Source of the DNA: Clostridiaceae bacterium | GTDB lineage: Bacteria > Bacillota > Clostridia > Acetivibrionales > DULL01 | Direction of reading: 5' to 3' | Assembly: GCA_012840395.1 (NCBI GenBank) | Contig: DULL01000029.1 | Location: 1-59,755, forward strand | Length of the DNA: 59,755 bases | Shown here: piece after piece, positions 8,756-16,817 of the stretch | Layout: each line of letters begins with the position of its first letter | How positions within the stretch are numbered: position 1 is the stretch's first letter | The notes under the pieces: generated by a model | The model's database searches: none | Seen by the model: only the letters and a program-made list of their open reading frames with translations | Told to the model about the DNA's origin: nothing | Program-made: the position numbers and the translations under genes

Positions 8756-9626
8756 AGAAGGTTTGATAAATACATATAAGAATAAACTGATGTCACTTGC
8801 ATCAATAACAGCGGTAATTGCGTCATTAGTGATATTTGGTTTGTTTTTTCTATTGCTGGAGAACATAAGATATAACGCAAATATCCTTAATGAACAGCAG
8901 GAAATGAAGGTATTTTGCGATTATGAACTGGAAGAGGAAAAAATTAAGGAAATTGAGAAGGCTCTGAAACAAATTGAGAATATTAAAGATTACCGACTTA
9001 TAACCGCCAGGGAAGCCTTTGAAGAATATAAGATTGAATTGGGAGAAAACGCAGATATCCTGGAAGGATTTGATGAAAATACCCTTCTGTCTGCTTCCTT
9101 TATAGTTACACTAAACAACCCTGATCTAAGCAGAGAAACAGAAAAGCAGATAATGGCTATTGAAGGAGTAAGGAAAGTAGCTTATTATCAGGAAGTTATT
9201 GACTTTATTTCAAGACTGTCAAAATGGATTAATGCTGTAAGCTGGGTATTGATATTTATACTTTTATTAATATCGGTATTTATTATATCTAATACAATAA
9301 GGTTGACAGTATTTGCTAGAAGAAGAGAGATAAGCATAATGAAATATATTGGGGCTACAGACTGGTTTATACGTTGGCCTTTTATATTTGAAGGTGTTAT
9401 AATAGGCTTAATAGGTGCAATTATAGCTGCAGTACTTACAAATTATGGATATGGCATTATTGAAACTAAGTTTAATACAGAATTGTTTGAAGTCGGAAGT
9501 AATTACTTTAGTTTAGTCAGTAAGAATGATATCAGTCTCCGGTTATCATTATTTTATTGTCTGACAGGATGCACGGTGGGTGCTGTAGGCAGTCTGATAT
9601 CAATTCGAAAATATTTAAGTGTTTGA
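8718..9626 (+). CDS. ftsX: Cell division permease-like protein FtsX
   Basis: Membrane partner of FtsE. The 302-residue protein has one transmembrane helix near residues 25-47, an extracellular domain of about 120 residues, then three helices (near 170-195, 222-247 and 275-295), the standard type VII ABC topology. AAAGGA precedes the ATG, and a second ATG two codons later is possible. The extracellular loop presumably contacts the M23 coiled-coil protein encoded next. Confidence 0.94.
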   Translation: MKMKIRTFRYMFKEGLINTYKNKLMSLASITAVIASLVIFGLFFLLLENIRYNANILNEQQEMKVFCDYELEEEKIKEIEKALKQIENIKDYRLITAREAFEEYKIELGENADILEGFDENTLLSASFIVTLNNPDLSRETEKQIMAIEGVRKVAYYQEVIDFISRLSKWINAVSWVLIFILLLISVFIISNTIRLTVFARRREISIMKYIGATDWFIRWPFIFEGVIIGLIGAIIAAVLTNYGYGIIETKFNTELFEVGSNYFSLVSKNDISLRLSLFYCLTGCTVGAVGSLISIRKYLSV

Positions 9627-9651
9627 TGTGCATTTTTGGGAGGTTGCTATA

Positions 9652-10785
9652 ATGAAAGCTAAAAGAATTTTGTCAGTTGGGCTAATTCTGATATTTATCT
9701 TTTCTTGTGCTTTTACTGTAGTAGCTGGTCAATTGGAAGAAGCTCAACAGAGAAAGAATGAAATTGAAAGTAAGTTAAAAGATGTTGCGCAAGAAAAAAA
9801 GGAACTTGAGGCAGAGAAAAAAAGACTGGAAGAAGATAAGAAAAACCTTTTAAATGCACAGGCTCAAGAGACCAAGGAGTATGAAAAACTTGTAGAAGAA
9901 CTGAATAAACTGGAAGAAGAATTAGCAAAGATAGAGGATAGCATACGTCAAGCTGAGAAAGATTTGGAAGAAAAGACCGAACAGGTAAAAATAAGACTGA
10001 GAGTTATGTATGAGAGCTCAAAAAGTTCCATTCTTTATTCTCTTATTAATTCAAAGTCATTAACGGACTTTTTTGAAAAAATAGAACTTATTAGTTTTAT
10101 AGCTAAAAAAGATAGTGAAATGATAGAAGAATTAAAATTTATGAAAGCAGACGTTGAATACATGAGACAACTAAAGGCACAAGAAATAGAGGGAGTAGAA
10201 AATAAAAAGGTTGAAACCAGGGAACGTTTAGATAATCTCACAGCTTCAAGAGCTGAAATTGAACAAAGACTGAATCAAAGACTTCAAGACTTAAAAAGGA
10301 TTGAACAGCTTGAGGACCAGCTTCTGGAAGAATCCAGGAAAGCAGATAAGGAAATAGCTGCGCTGCTTAGTAATAATCCTTATGTTGGTGGAAGCATGGT
10401 TTGGCCAGCGCCTGGGAATTATAGAGTTACGTCCCAGTATGGGATGAGATTCCATCCAATTCTTAAGGTGAACAGAATGCATAGCGGAATTGATATAGAC
10501 GCTGATACGGGGGATGACATTGTTGCTGCAAATGACGGGACTGTTATTTTGTCGGGGACTACTTCAGGTTATGGCAAGAGAATAGTTATTGATCATGGGG
10601 GAGGAATATCCACTCTTTACGCTCACTGCAGCAAGTTGCTTGTTTCAGTTGGCGATAAAGTTAAAGCAGGCCAGGTAATTGCAAAAGTAGGCAGTACTGG
10701 TCTCTCTACAGGGCCGCATCTCCATTTTGAAGTAAGGGAAAACGATAAAACTGTAGATCCTTTAAAGGGATATTTGTCTAAATAA
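9652..10785 (+). CDS. EnvC-like M23 murein hydrolase with coiled coil
   Basis: Secreted zinc endopeptidase of about 377 residues. A signal peptide covers the first 25-26 residues (K-A-K-R-I-L-S-V then a hydrophobic run ending V-V-A-G). A long charged coiled coil spans about 27-235, with a central break. The LytM/M23 domain near 255-375 has the zinc motifs H-S-G-I-D (HxxxD) and H-L-H-F, both intact, so it should be catalytic, unlike regulatory EnvC of E. coli. GGGAGG lies eight bases before ATG 9652. Gene order ftsE-ftsX-M23 implies FtsEX-gated cleavage, like PcsB or CwlO. Confidence 0.92.
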   Translation: MKAKRILSVGLILIFIFSCAFTVVAGQLEEAQQRKNEIESKLKDVAQEKKELEAEKKRLEEDKKNLLNAQAQETKEYEKLVEELNKLEEELAKIEDSIRQAEKDLEEKTEQVKIRLRVMYESSKSSILYSLINSKSLTDFFEKIELISFIAKKDSEMIEELKFMKADVEYMRQLKAQEIEGVENKKVETRERLDNLTASRAEIEQRLNQRLQDLKRIEQLEDQLLEESRKADKEIAALLSNNPYVGGSMVWPAPGNYRVTSQYGMRFHPILKVNRMHSGIDIDADTGDDIVAANDGTVILSGTTSGYGKRIVIDHGGGISTLYAHCSKLLVSVGDKVKAGQVIAKVGSTGLSTGPHLHFEVRENDKTVDPLKGYLSK

Positions 10786-10890
10786 TTGGTTTATTTCCAT
10801 TACCCTGTGCATATGTTTATTATCAGAGTATATTTTCTATTATAAAAGCTGTCAGCAGCTTAAGACACAGGTTATGGAGGAGTGTTTATT

Positions 10891-12117
10891 TTGATCAGAA
10901 ATAAAAAATTAATTATCTACACAGTAGCCATAATCACTGTTACCTCAGTGATTACATTTTTTACAACAGTATTTATAATGTTTGGCAATGTTTTTTTTAA
11001 TGCCAAATATGAAATCTATTTCGATTCCGATTCTGTAGACATAAATAATATCAAGAGGTTTAATGAAGTCAGGAATATTTTAAAGAAGGAGTACTATAAG
11101 GATATAGATGAAAATGTTTTGCTTGAGGGAGCAATTGCGGGCATGGCCAATTCACTGGGAGATCCTTATACTGTATACCTTACTAAAGACCAGATGAAGG
11201 CATTCAGGGAAAAATCAGACGGAAGTTATGTTGGCATAGGAGTATCAGTTATTGAAGATAAGGACGGGCTGCTTACGGTAGTGGAGCCTTTCGAAGGTTC
11301 TCCTGCACTGGAGGCGGGAGTTCAAAAGGGAGATAAAATTATTAATGTTGATGGTGTTGATGTAACATCAATAAGGGACGATGATGTTATAATCGGCATG
11401 ATACGGGGGAAAGAGGGTACTATATGTAAAATAACCATGTTAAGGCCCTCTGAAGGCAGGGCTATTGATTTTGAAATACCAAGAAAAAGAATAAAGATAG
11501 CAAATATTAAAAGCGAAATGTTGGCTGATAATATTGGATATATTAAAATTATTATGTTTGATTCAGAGATTGCGAGTTACTTCCAACAGCATCTTTATGG
11601 ATTATTAAAGCAGGGAATGAAAGGTCTGATTATTGATCTTAGAGATAATCCGGGAGGTTCCTATGATCAGGTAGTTAAAATTGCAGACATCCTTCTTCCG
11701 GAAGGTTTGATTGTTTACACAGAGGATAGGAACAATAACAGAGTTGAGGAAAAGTCTGATAAACTTAATCTGCAGATGCCTATTGCAGTATTGATAAACA
11801 ATAACAGTGCCAGCGCATCTGAAATTTTAGCAGGAGCATTGAAAGACCATAAAAAAGGTGTTTTAGTGGGAACCAAGACTTTTGGCAAGGGATTGGTTCA
11901 GGCTGTCCTTCCTTTGACCGGAGGTGCCGGAATTAAAGTAACTGTATCCAGGTATTTTACTCCTTCGGGAGTATGTATCCAGGATGTTGGCATTGAGCCC
12001 GATGTAGAAGTACTTCTTCCCAAAGAATATAGTAACTTGCCGGTATCCCAGGTTCCCAGAGGTGAAGACACACAACTTGAAACAGCAATTCAGATATTAA
12101 AGGCTAAACAACAGTAA
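10891..12117 (+). CDS. S41-family carboxyl-terminal processing protease
   Basis: Membrane-anchored CtpA/CtpB-type serine protease, 408 residues from TTG 10891. One N-terminal transmembrane helix is followed by a PDZ domain (about residues 95-180) and the S41 catalytic core. The Ser of N-N-N-S-A-S-A-S-E-I-L and the Lys of F-G-K-G-L-V-Q form the expected dyad. GGAGG is ten bases before TTG 10891; the upstream GTG at 10882 is too close to it. It follows the FtsEX-M23 genes and may process secreted cell-wall or sporulation proteins; CtpB in Bacillus acts on SpoIVFA. Confidence 0.92.
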   Translation: MIRNKKLIIYTVAIITVTSVITFFTTVFIMFGNVFFNAKYEIYFDSDSVDINNIKRFNEVRNILKKEYYKDIDENVLLEGAIAGMANSLGDPYTVYLTKDQMKAFREKSDGSYVGIGVSVIEDKDGLLTVVEPFEGSPALEAGVQKGDKIINVDGVDVTSIRDDDVIIGMIRGKEGTICKITMLRPSEGRAIDFEIPRKRIKIANIKSEMLADNIGYIKIIMFDSEIASYFQQHLYGLLKQGMKGLIIDLRDNPGGSYDQVVKIADILLPEGLIVYTEDRNNNRVEEKSDKLNLQMPIAVLINNNSASASEILAGALKDHKKGVLVGTKTFGKGLVQAVLPLTGGAGIKVTVSRYFTPSGVCIQDVGIEPDVEVLLPKEYSNLPVSQVPRGEDTQLETAIQILKAKQQ

Positions 12118-12225
12118 TGCCTCCCTGTTGCACCTCTAATAATATGAGAGAATTCTCATAGATTATTGTAAAAATTGAATAAAAAAGGTATTCTTCGCAA
12201 AATATATTCATGGAGGTGGATATAG

Positions 12226-12399
12226 GTGGGGAATATAGATGAAAAACTCAAATATGAAATTGCTTCTGAACTGGGACTGTTAGATAAGGTAACAAAGTTC
12301 GGATGGAAAAGTTTATCTGCTAAGGAGACAGGAAGAATAGGAGGGTTAATGTCAAAAAAGAAAAAAGCTTTACAGTTGGATAAAGGCCAGCAAATGTGA
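12226..12399 (+). CDS. Alpha/beta-type small acid-soluble spore protein
   Basis: A 57-residue gene starting at GTG with GGAGGTGG six bases upstream. The protein has both family signatures: K-Y-E-I-A-S-E-L-G-L and G-W-K-S-L-S-A-K-E-T-G-R-I-G-G-L-M. These DNA-binding proteins coat and protect the spore chromosome. It supports an endospore-forming host. A stem-loop just after the stop (12425-12453) is a likely transcript end. Confidence 0.88.
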   Translation: MGNIDEKLKYEIASELGLLDKVTKFGWKSLSAKETGRIGGLMSKKKKALQLDKGQQM

Positions 12400-12424
12400 A
12401 TGCTAGTTATTAACTTACGGTTTT

Positions 12425-12453
12425 ATAATCCTGAATGTATATTTCAGGATTAT
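12425..12453 (+). terminator. Stem-loop after the SASP gene
   Basis: ATAATCCTGAA at 12425-12435 pairs perfectly with TTCAGGATTAT at 12443-12453, with a seven-base loop. No long T run follows, so it may be a weak terminator or an mRNA-stabilising 3' hairpin. It falls inside the longest reading of the next ORF, arguing that the methyltransferase starts further downstream. Confidence 0.6.
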
Positions 12454-12459
12454 AAGACC

Positions 12460-13230
12460 ATGGTTTGCTTTATACAGGGGGGAACGATAATTTATACAAG
12501 TCTTGCTTATGTCTATGATAAGCTAATGAGCGATGTAGATTATACAAAATGGGCAGATTACATTGAAAAGATCTTTGAAAAAAATGATTATAAGCCGTCT
12601 TTAATAGCAGATTTAGGCTGTGGGACGGGAAGTTTCTGTATTGAAATGGCAGAAAGAAACTATGAAATGATTGGAATCGATATTTCCTATGACATGCTTT
12701 CTTGCGCTAAAAACAAGTCTCTTGAAAAAAATCTTGATATATTGTTTATTAATCAGGATATAAGTAATTTTGAACTTCACGGTACTGTTGATGCTTTTAC
12801 CTGCCTTTTGGACAGTTTGAATTACATTACAAGGAAAAATGATGTCAGAAGATTATTTAGACTTGTTTATAATTATTTAAATCCCGGAGGGCTTTTTATT
12901 TTTGACATAAATACCCGGTATAAATTTGAAAAAATATTGGGAAATAATGTATTCTACAGCGTGGATAATGAAGTTACATATATATGGGAGAATAAATATA
13001 ATAAGAAAAAGCAAATATGCCAGTTTGATATAACACTTTTTATTAAGGAAGATGATAAGTACAGGCGATATGATGAAATACATTATGAAAGAGCTTATTC
13101 TGAGGATGAACTTAGAAAATTGGCAGAACAGTCGGGATTAAAAGTCTTGAATATTTATGATGCCATGAAATTTACACATCCTGATAATAAAAGTGAAAGA
13201 ATATTTTTTGTATGTAAAAAATTGGTATGA
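12460..13230 (+). CDS. Class I SAM-dependent methyltransferase
   Basis: Rossmann-fold methyltransferase with motif I D-L-G-C-G-T-G, an acidic loop after beta 2 (I-G-I-D-I-S) and motif II-like D-A-F-T-C-L-L-D-S-L-N-Y. Substrate unknown. The first ATG past the upstream hairpin is 12460, but it lacks a clear ribosome binding site. A GGGGGG tract at 12477-12482 sits seven bases before an in-frame ATT at 12490, from which the protein would begin Y-T-S-L-A-Y-V-Y-D, matching how I recall family N termini. The true start may therefore be this ATT. Promoter and partner genes are unclear. Confidence 0.82.
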   Translation: MVCFIQGGTIIYTSLAYVYDKLMSDVDYTKWADYIEKIFEKNDYKPSLIADLGCGTGSFCIEMAERNYEMIGIDISYDMLSCAKNKSLEKNLDILFINQDISNFELHGTVDAFTCLLDSLNYITRKNDVRRLFRLVYNYLNPGGLFIFDINTRYKFEKILGNNVFYSVDNEVTYIWENKYNKKKQICQFDITLFIKEDDKYRRYDEIHYERAYSEDELRKLAEQSGLKVLNIYDAMKFTHPDNKSERIFFVCKKLV

Positions 13231-13537
13231 AATATTTTGCATAAAACACTTCTTAAAAACGATTCAGTAACCAAATCAGAATTCAGCAAGTTAAGAAAAG
13301 TTTATAAGTTAAGAAAAGTTTATAAAGTACTGGCAGAAGCTTATAGAATAATATTTTTAATTAGACGGCATAATAGATTCAAAAGATGAAGCAATTTTAA
13401 ATAATTGAAAACTAATAGTTATAGCTTAATGAGCAATTTTATCAAGTTGACAAGCTAGGCCATAATGTGATACACTCAAGACAGTTTGCTGGCTGAATTG
13501 CTCAAGCTAACTAGTTTTATTTCAGGAGGTTTTTTGA
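13231..13537 (+). promoter_or_regulatory. Intergenic region with cold-shock gene promoter and leader
   Basis: This 307-base gap carries an 18-base unit GTTAAGAAAAGTTTATAA directly repeated at 13290-13307 and 13308-13325. A candidate sigma-A promoter is TTGACA at 13447-13452 with TACACT 18 bases on (13471-13476). The leader of about 55 bases before the gene would be typical of cold-shock mRNAs but short. No further gene is seen. Confidence 0.5.
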
Positions 13538-13741
13538 ATGGAAAAAGGAAGAGTAAAATGGTTTAACGCCGAAAAAGGTTATGGATTTATTGAAAGAGAA
13601 GACGGTAATGATGTATTTGTTCATTATTCGGCTATCGAAATGGACGGCTTCAAAACTTTAGAAGAAGGTGCAGAAGTTCAGTTTGAGGTTGTTGAGGGCG
13701 CCAAAGGCCCCCAGGCAGCAAACGTGACAAAAACCGTGTAG
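13538..13741 (+). CDS. Cold shock protein, CspA/CspB family
   Basis: A 67-residue single cold-shock domain that binds single-stranded RNA and DNA. RNP1 is K-G-Y-G-F-I and RNP2 V-F-V-H-Y. The sequence G-R-V-K-W-F-N is the standard start, and the length is typical. AGGAGG precedes the ATG. It is followed by a strong terminator, so it is a monocistronic unit. Confidence 0.95.
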   Translation: MEKGRVKWFNAEKGYGFIEREDGNDVFVHYSAIEMDGFKTLEEGAEVQFEVVEGAKGPQAANVTKTV

Positions 13742-13783
13742 ACAAAGATTTATTCTTTAATATAAATTGATGGAGCCAAGTAG

Positions 13784-13809
13784 TCCCGGTATGAAAATAC
13801 CGGGATTTT
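13784..13809 (+). terminator. Terminator after the cold shock gene
   Basis: TCCCGGTA (13784-13791) pairs with TACCGGGA (13798-13805) around a six-base loop, followed by TTTT. Confidence 0.85.
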
Positions 13810-13982
13810 CGTTGTTTTATGTTATTAATATAATTATTAATAGAATAAAGGTAATAAAAGAACAAAGGTAAAATTTATAATATAATCGAAAATTTGCTAT
13901 TGTTATGCTATAATCCAAAAGAAATAAATTTATAGGGAAAAAACCTTAAAGAAGAAATAAACCTTATAGGAGAGACTGGGAA

Positions 13983-14870
13983 ATGAGTGATTACATTATT
14001 AGAGCTACAGCAGCAGAAGGTACTGTAAGAGCAATTGGGGCAGTTACAACTGAAATTGTAAGGGAAGCTCAAAAGATCCATAATCTTAGCCTTACGGCAT
14101 CAGTTGCATTGGGAAGGACATTAACTGGCGGAGCATTATTATCCCAGACTTTAAAAGGGGATAAAGATGTTATAACTATTCAGATAAAAGGAAATGGACC
14201 TTTGGGAGGAATAGTTGTAGTATCTGATTCTAAAGCTAATGTAAAAGGTTATGTTGATAATCCAGATACAGAAACTTTTATAAACCAAAAAGGTAAACTG
14301 AAAATAGCTGCAGCCGTGGGAACAGAAGGTTACGTAAATGTGATCAAGGATTTAGGCTTAAGAGAACCGTATAATGGGTATGTAAGACTGGTTTCGGGAG
14401 AAATAGCAGAAGATTTTGCATTTTATTTGACTGTTTCAGAGCAGATTCCGTCAGTGGTTTCACTAGGAGTTCTGATAGATAAAGATGGGAGTATTTTAAA
14501 CTCCGGAGGATTTCTTATACAGGTTATGCCGGACGTAAAAAATGAAACAATAGATATTATAGAAGAAAAAACAGCCTCTATTCCTCCGGTTACTGAACTA
14601 TTATCTCAGGGAAAAAGTATGCAGGATATTTTAGACATGATTTTGGGGAGCACGGGGCTGGAGATACATGAGATAAATGAATGCAAATATTTGTGCAACT
14701 GTTCGAGGGAAAGAATGGAGAGGAATCTTGTGAGCCTTGGCGAAGTAGAAATTCTAGATATGGTGAAAGAACAGCATGGAGCAGAATTAGTGTGCCATTT
14801 CTGTAACAAGAAATACTATTTCACAGAAGAAGAGTTGCTAAATTTGGTAAAAGGTATTAATGAGAAATAA
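13983..14870 (+). CDS. hslO: Redox-regulated chaperone Hsp33
   Basis: Cytoplasmic holdase activated by oxidation. The 295-residue length is normal. The C-terminal zinc centre is complete: C-K-Y-L-C-N-C region (C-x-C near residues 238-240) and C-H-F-C near 266-269. A TATAAT-like element lies at 13908-13913, about 70 bases upstream, and AGGAGA precedes the ATG. The gene stands alone. Confidence 0.95.
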   Translation: MSDYIIRATAAEGTVRAIGAVTTEIVREAQKIHNLSLTASVALGRTLTGGALLSQTLKGDKDVITIQIKGNGPLGGIVVVSDSKANVKGYVDNPDTETFINQKGKLKIAAAVGTEGYVNVIKDLGLREPYNGYVRLVSGEIAEDFAFYLTVSEQIPSVVSLGVLIDKDGSILNSGGFLIQVMPDVKNETIDIIEEKTASIPPVTELLSQGKSMQDILDMILGSTGLEIHEINECKYLCNCSRERMERNLVSLGEVEILDMVKEQHGAELVCHFCNKKYYFTEEELLNLVKGINEK

Positions 14871-14951
14871 CATGATATAAAGAAATATTTAGATAAGCCA
14901 AGAATTTAAAAAGAAAAGCCGAATAAATTAAAATTATTAAGGCCGAACCTG

Positions 14952-14980
14952 TTGACTTTAAATAATAATTTATATATACT
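14952..14980 (+). promoter_or_regulatory. Promoter of tRNA-Val
   Basis: TTGACT (14952-14957) and TATACT (14975-14980) are exactly 17 bases apart, 28 bases upstream of the mature tRNA 5' end. Confidence 0.75.
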
Positions 14981-15008
14981 ACTAGAGTACTGACAATGAT
15001 AACTGCGC

Positions 15009-15084
15009 GGGCGCTTAGCTCAGCTGGGAGAGCATCTGCCTTACAAGCAGGGGGTCATAGGTTCGAGCCCTATAGTGCCCACCA
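15009..15084 (+). tRNA. tRNA-Val (anticodon TAC)
   Basis: A 76-base cloverleaf with a seven-base acceptor stem (GGGCGCT against AGTGCCC, one G-U pair), TTCGAGCC T-loop, anticodon loop CTTACAA and encoded CCA. The TAC anticodon reads GTA-type valine codons. A promoter and a terminator flank it, so it is an independent unit. Confidence 0.96.
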
Positions 15085-15087
15085 GGA

Positions 15088-15130
15088 CAAAACCCTTGGT
15101 TATGTTTTTAGAACATAACCAAGGGTTTTG
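15088..15130 (+). terminator. Terminator after tRNA-Val
   Basis: A 19-base perfect inverted repeat (15088-15106 with 15112-15130) with a five-base loop; the descending arm ends in GGGTTTTG. Symmetric enough to act on both strands. Confidence 0.85.
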
Positions 15131-15250
15131 TTATAGGAAGACGTACACTTTTCTCTTTTTGATTTCCTGTGAATTTTTGTGAGAATAGAAGATAATTCCA
15201 TGAAAAATGTTCTCTTTACAGAACATTGCCTAATATTGGCACTTATTAAT

Positions 15251-15292
15251 TTGACGATTGGTATATACCAATTTATAATAATGGTATATACC
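15251..15292 (+). promoter_or_regulatory. GntR operon promoter with two operator palindromes
   Basis: TTGACG (15251-15256) and TATAAT (15274-15279) have an ideal 17-base spacer. The perfect palindrome GGTATATACC lies in the spacer (15260-15269) and again just after the -10 (15283-15292), a 23-base (about two-turn) separation. Two identical sites on one DNA face, covering the promoter, are a textbook layout for repression by the GntR protein encoded next. Confidence 0.85.
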
Positions 15293-15302
15293 AATACATG
15301 GA

Positions 15303-16346
15303 ATGGCGGCTGTTAATATGGATTTAGATATAAAAATTGATAAACAAAGTACAAGTCCGATTTATAAACAAGTCATTGAACAAATAACTATAGCTGTCAG
15401 AAATGGAGTTCTAAAGTCCGGCGATAAGCTCCCTCCTGAACGAGAACTGGCCCTTCAGCTGGATGTCGCAAGGGGAACCATTAAAAGAGCATATGAGGAA
15501 CTAGAAAGAAATAAAGTTATTGAAGTAATTCAAGGAAGTGGAAGTTTTGTCTCCAAAGAACAGGATGTAGTTGAAGAAAGCAGAAAAGAGAGGGCAATAA
15601 AGCTCATTGACCAGATGCTGGACGAACTCGAATCTCTAAAATTTACATATCGTGAAATATCTACGTTTATTAATTTACGTATAAGAGAAAGAGAAGAAGG
15701 GCTTAAGAAGGTAAGAGTGGCTACAATTGATTGCAATCCGGAAGCCCTGTCAATTTTTATGAGGCAATTATCATATATTAAGAATTTAGAACTTTCCAGA
15801 TTTTTACTTGATGATGTTTTATCATATAAAAAATCAGTGGATATATTAAAATGGTTTGACATTATAATTACTACTTCAAACCACTATCACGATTTATGCA
15901 GGGAAATGCCGGAGCTGACCAATAGAATAATACAGGCGGCTGTATCCCTGAGCAGGCAAACCATTATTGATCTTGCTACCATACCTGAGGATGAAAATAT
16001 TTGTATATTGTGTACCAGTGATATGTTCTTAAATATTATTAGAGAGCACCTCAAAGGTTTTAATATTGATCTTAGTAAGACATACCACGTTTTTGAAAAA
16101 GATATGGATTACTTGCAAGATACACTGAGAAACTGCACTACACTGATAGTGCCTCCTGGCTTTTTTGTGGAAAAGGGAGAATACCTTATTGAAATAATTA
16201 GCGGTTTCAAGGAAAAAGGGGGAAAAATAATTAATTTTGAGTACCAGATTGAACGGGGTTCAATGATGTACATAGAAGAACAAATATCAAATGCGTTAAA
16301 CAATAAAGGAAGCGCAGGGACGGTTCTCTTGAATCCCTTCGGATAA
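15303..16346 (+). CDS. GntR-family regulator of the glutamate mutase operon
   Basis: A 347-residue repressor-type protein. The N-terminal winged helix (about 15-85) has the family stretch L-P-P-E-R-E-L-A and G-T-I-K-R-A-Y-E-E-L. The C-terminal 230 residues resemble a periplasmic-binding-like sensing fold, with an effector I cannot name. The two GGTATATACC sites in its own promoter suggest autoregulation, and no separate promoter is evident before mutS 56 bases downstream, so it likely controls the whole operon. Its last codons (G-S-A-G-T-V-L-L-N-P-F-G) lie within a dispersed repeat. ATG 15318 is an alternative start. Confidence 0.85.
   Translation: MAAVNMDLDIKIDKQSTSPIYKQVIEQITIAVRNGVLKSGDKLPPERELALQLDVARGTIKRAYEELERNKVIEVIQGSGSFVSKEQDVVEESRKERAIKLIDQMLDELESLKFTYREISTFINLRIREREEGLKKVRVATIDCNPEALSIFMRQLSYIKNLELSRFLLDDVLSYKKSVDILKWFDIIITTSNHYHDLCREMPELTNRIIQAAVSLSRQTIIDLATIPEDENICILCTSDMFLNIIREHLKGFNIDLSKTYHVFEKDMDYLQDTLRNCTTLIVPPGFFVEKGEYLIEIISGFKEKGGKIINFEYQIERGSMMYIEEQISNALNNKGSAGTVLLNPFG
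16308..16340. repeat. Degenerate copy of repeat family A in gntR 3' end
   Basis: GGAAGC followed by GGGACGGTTCTC matches the core of the repeats at 19664-19831 and 25577-25605. Here it encodes the last dozen residues of the GntR protein, so insertion or decay of a repeat appears to have set this C terminus. Confidence 0.6.
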
Positions 16347-16402
16347 GCACTGGAGAATTATTTATATGAATTGTTTTAAGGATTATTTTGTGGGGTGGTC
16401 AA

Positions 16403-16816
16403 ATGAATGGAAAGACTATTGTTATGGGTGTAATAGGTTCTGATGTACATGCTGTCGGGAACAAAATACTTGAGCTTTGTTTCAGACAGGCAGGTTTTAA
16501 TGTAGTAAACCTGGGAGTCATGGTTTCTCAGGAAGAATTTATAAAAGCAGCAATTGAGACAGCAGCAGATGCAATTATCGTATCATCTCTTTACGGTCAT
16601 GGAGAGATTGATTGCAGGGGATTAAGAGAAAAATGTGATGAAGCGGGTCTGGAGGGAATTCCTCTTTATGTTGGTGGCAATCTGGTAATAGGAAAGCAAC
16701 CTTTTGAAACTGTAGAAAAAAAATTCAAAGCAATGGGTTTCAATAGAGTGTATCCACCTGGAACCTCTCCTGAAATCAGTATCGCTGATCTGAAAAAAGA
16801 TTTGGGAGTTGCCTGA
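16403..16816 (+). CDS. mutS: Methylaspartate mutase small (B12-binding) subunit
   Basis: Sigma subunit (GlmS) of glutamate mutase, which with the epsilon subunit and adenosylcobalamin interconverts L-glutamate and threo-3-methylaspartate. The cobalamin motif D-x-H-x-x-G is present as D-V-H-A-V-G, with the later G-G-N-L segment. From ATG 16403 the length is 137 residues, typical. GGGGTGG precedes it. The stop codon is one base from the mutL start. This symbol is the methylaspartate mutase one, not DNA mismatch repair. Confidence 0.95.
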   Translation: MNGKTIVMGVIGSDVHAVGNKILELCFRQAGFNVVNLGVMVSQEEFIKAAIETAADAIIVSSLYGHGEIDCRGLREKCDEAGLEGIPLYVGGNLVIGKQPFETVEKKFKAMGFNRVYPPGTSPEISIADLKKDLGVA

Positions 16817-16817
16817 T

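Noticed and set aside
12400-12459. Methyltransferase start at ATG 12400
   Set aside because: The reading would cross the SASP 3' hairpin and lacks a ribosome binding site; the added residues have no family similarity.
15100-15294. 64-residue leftward ORF after tRNA-Val
   Set aside because: It spans the terminator and the GntR promoter/operator region and has no ribosome binding site.
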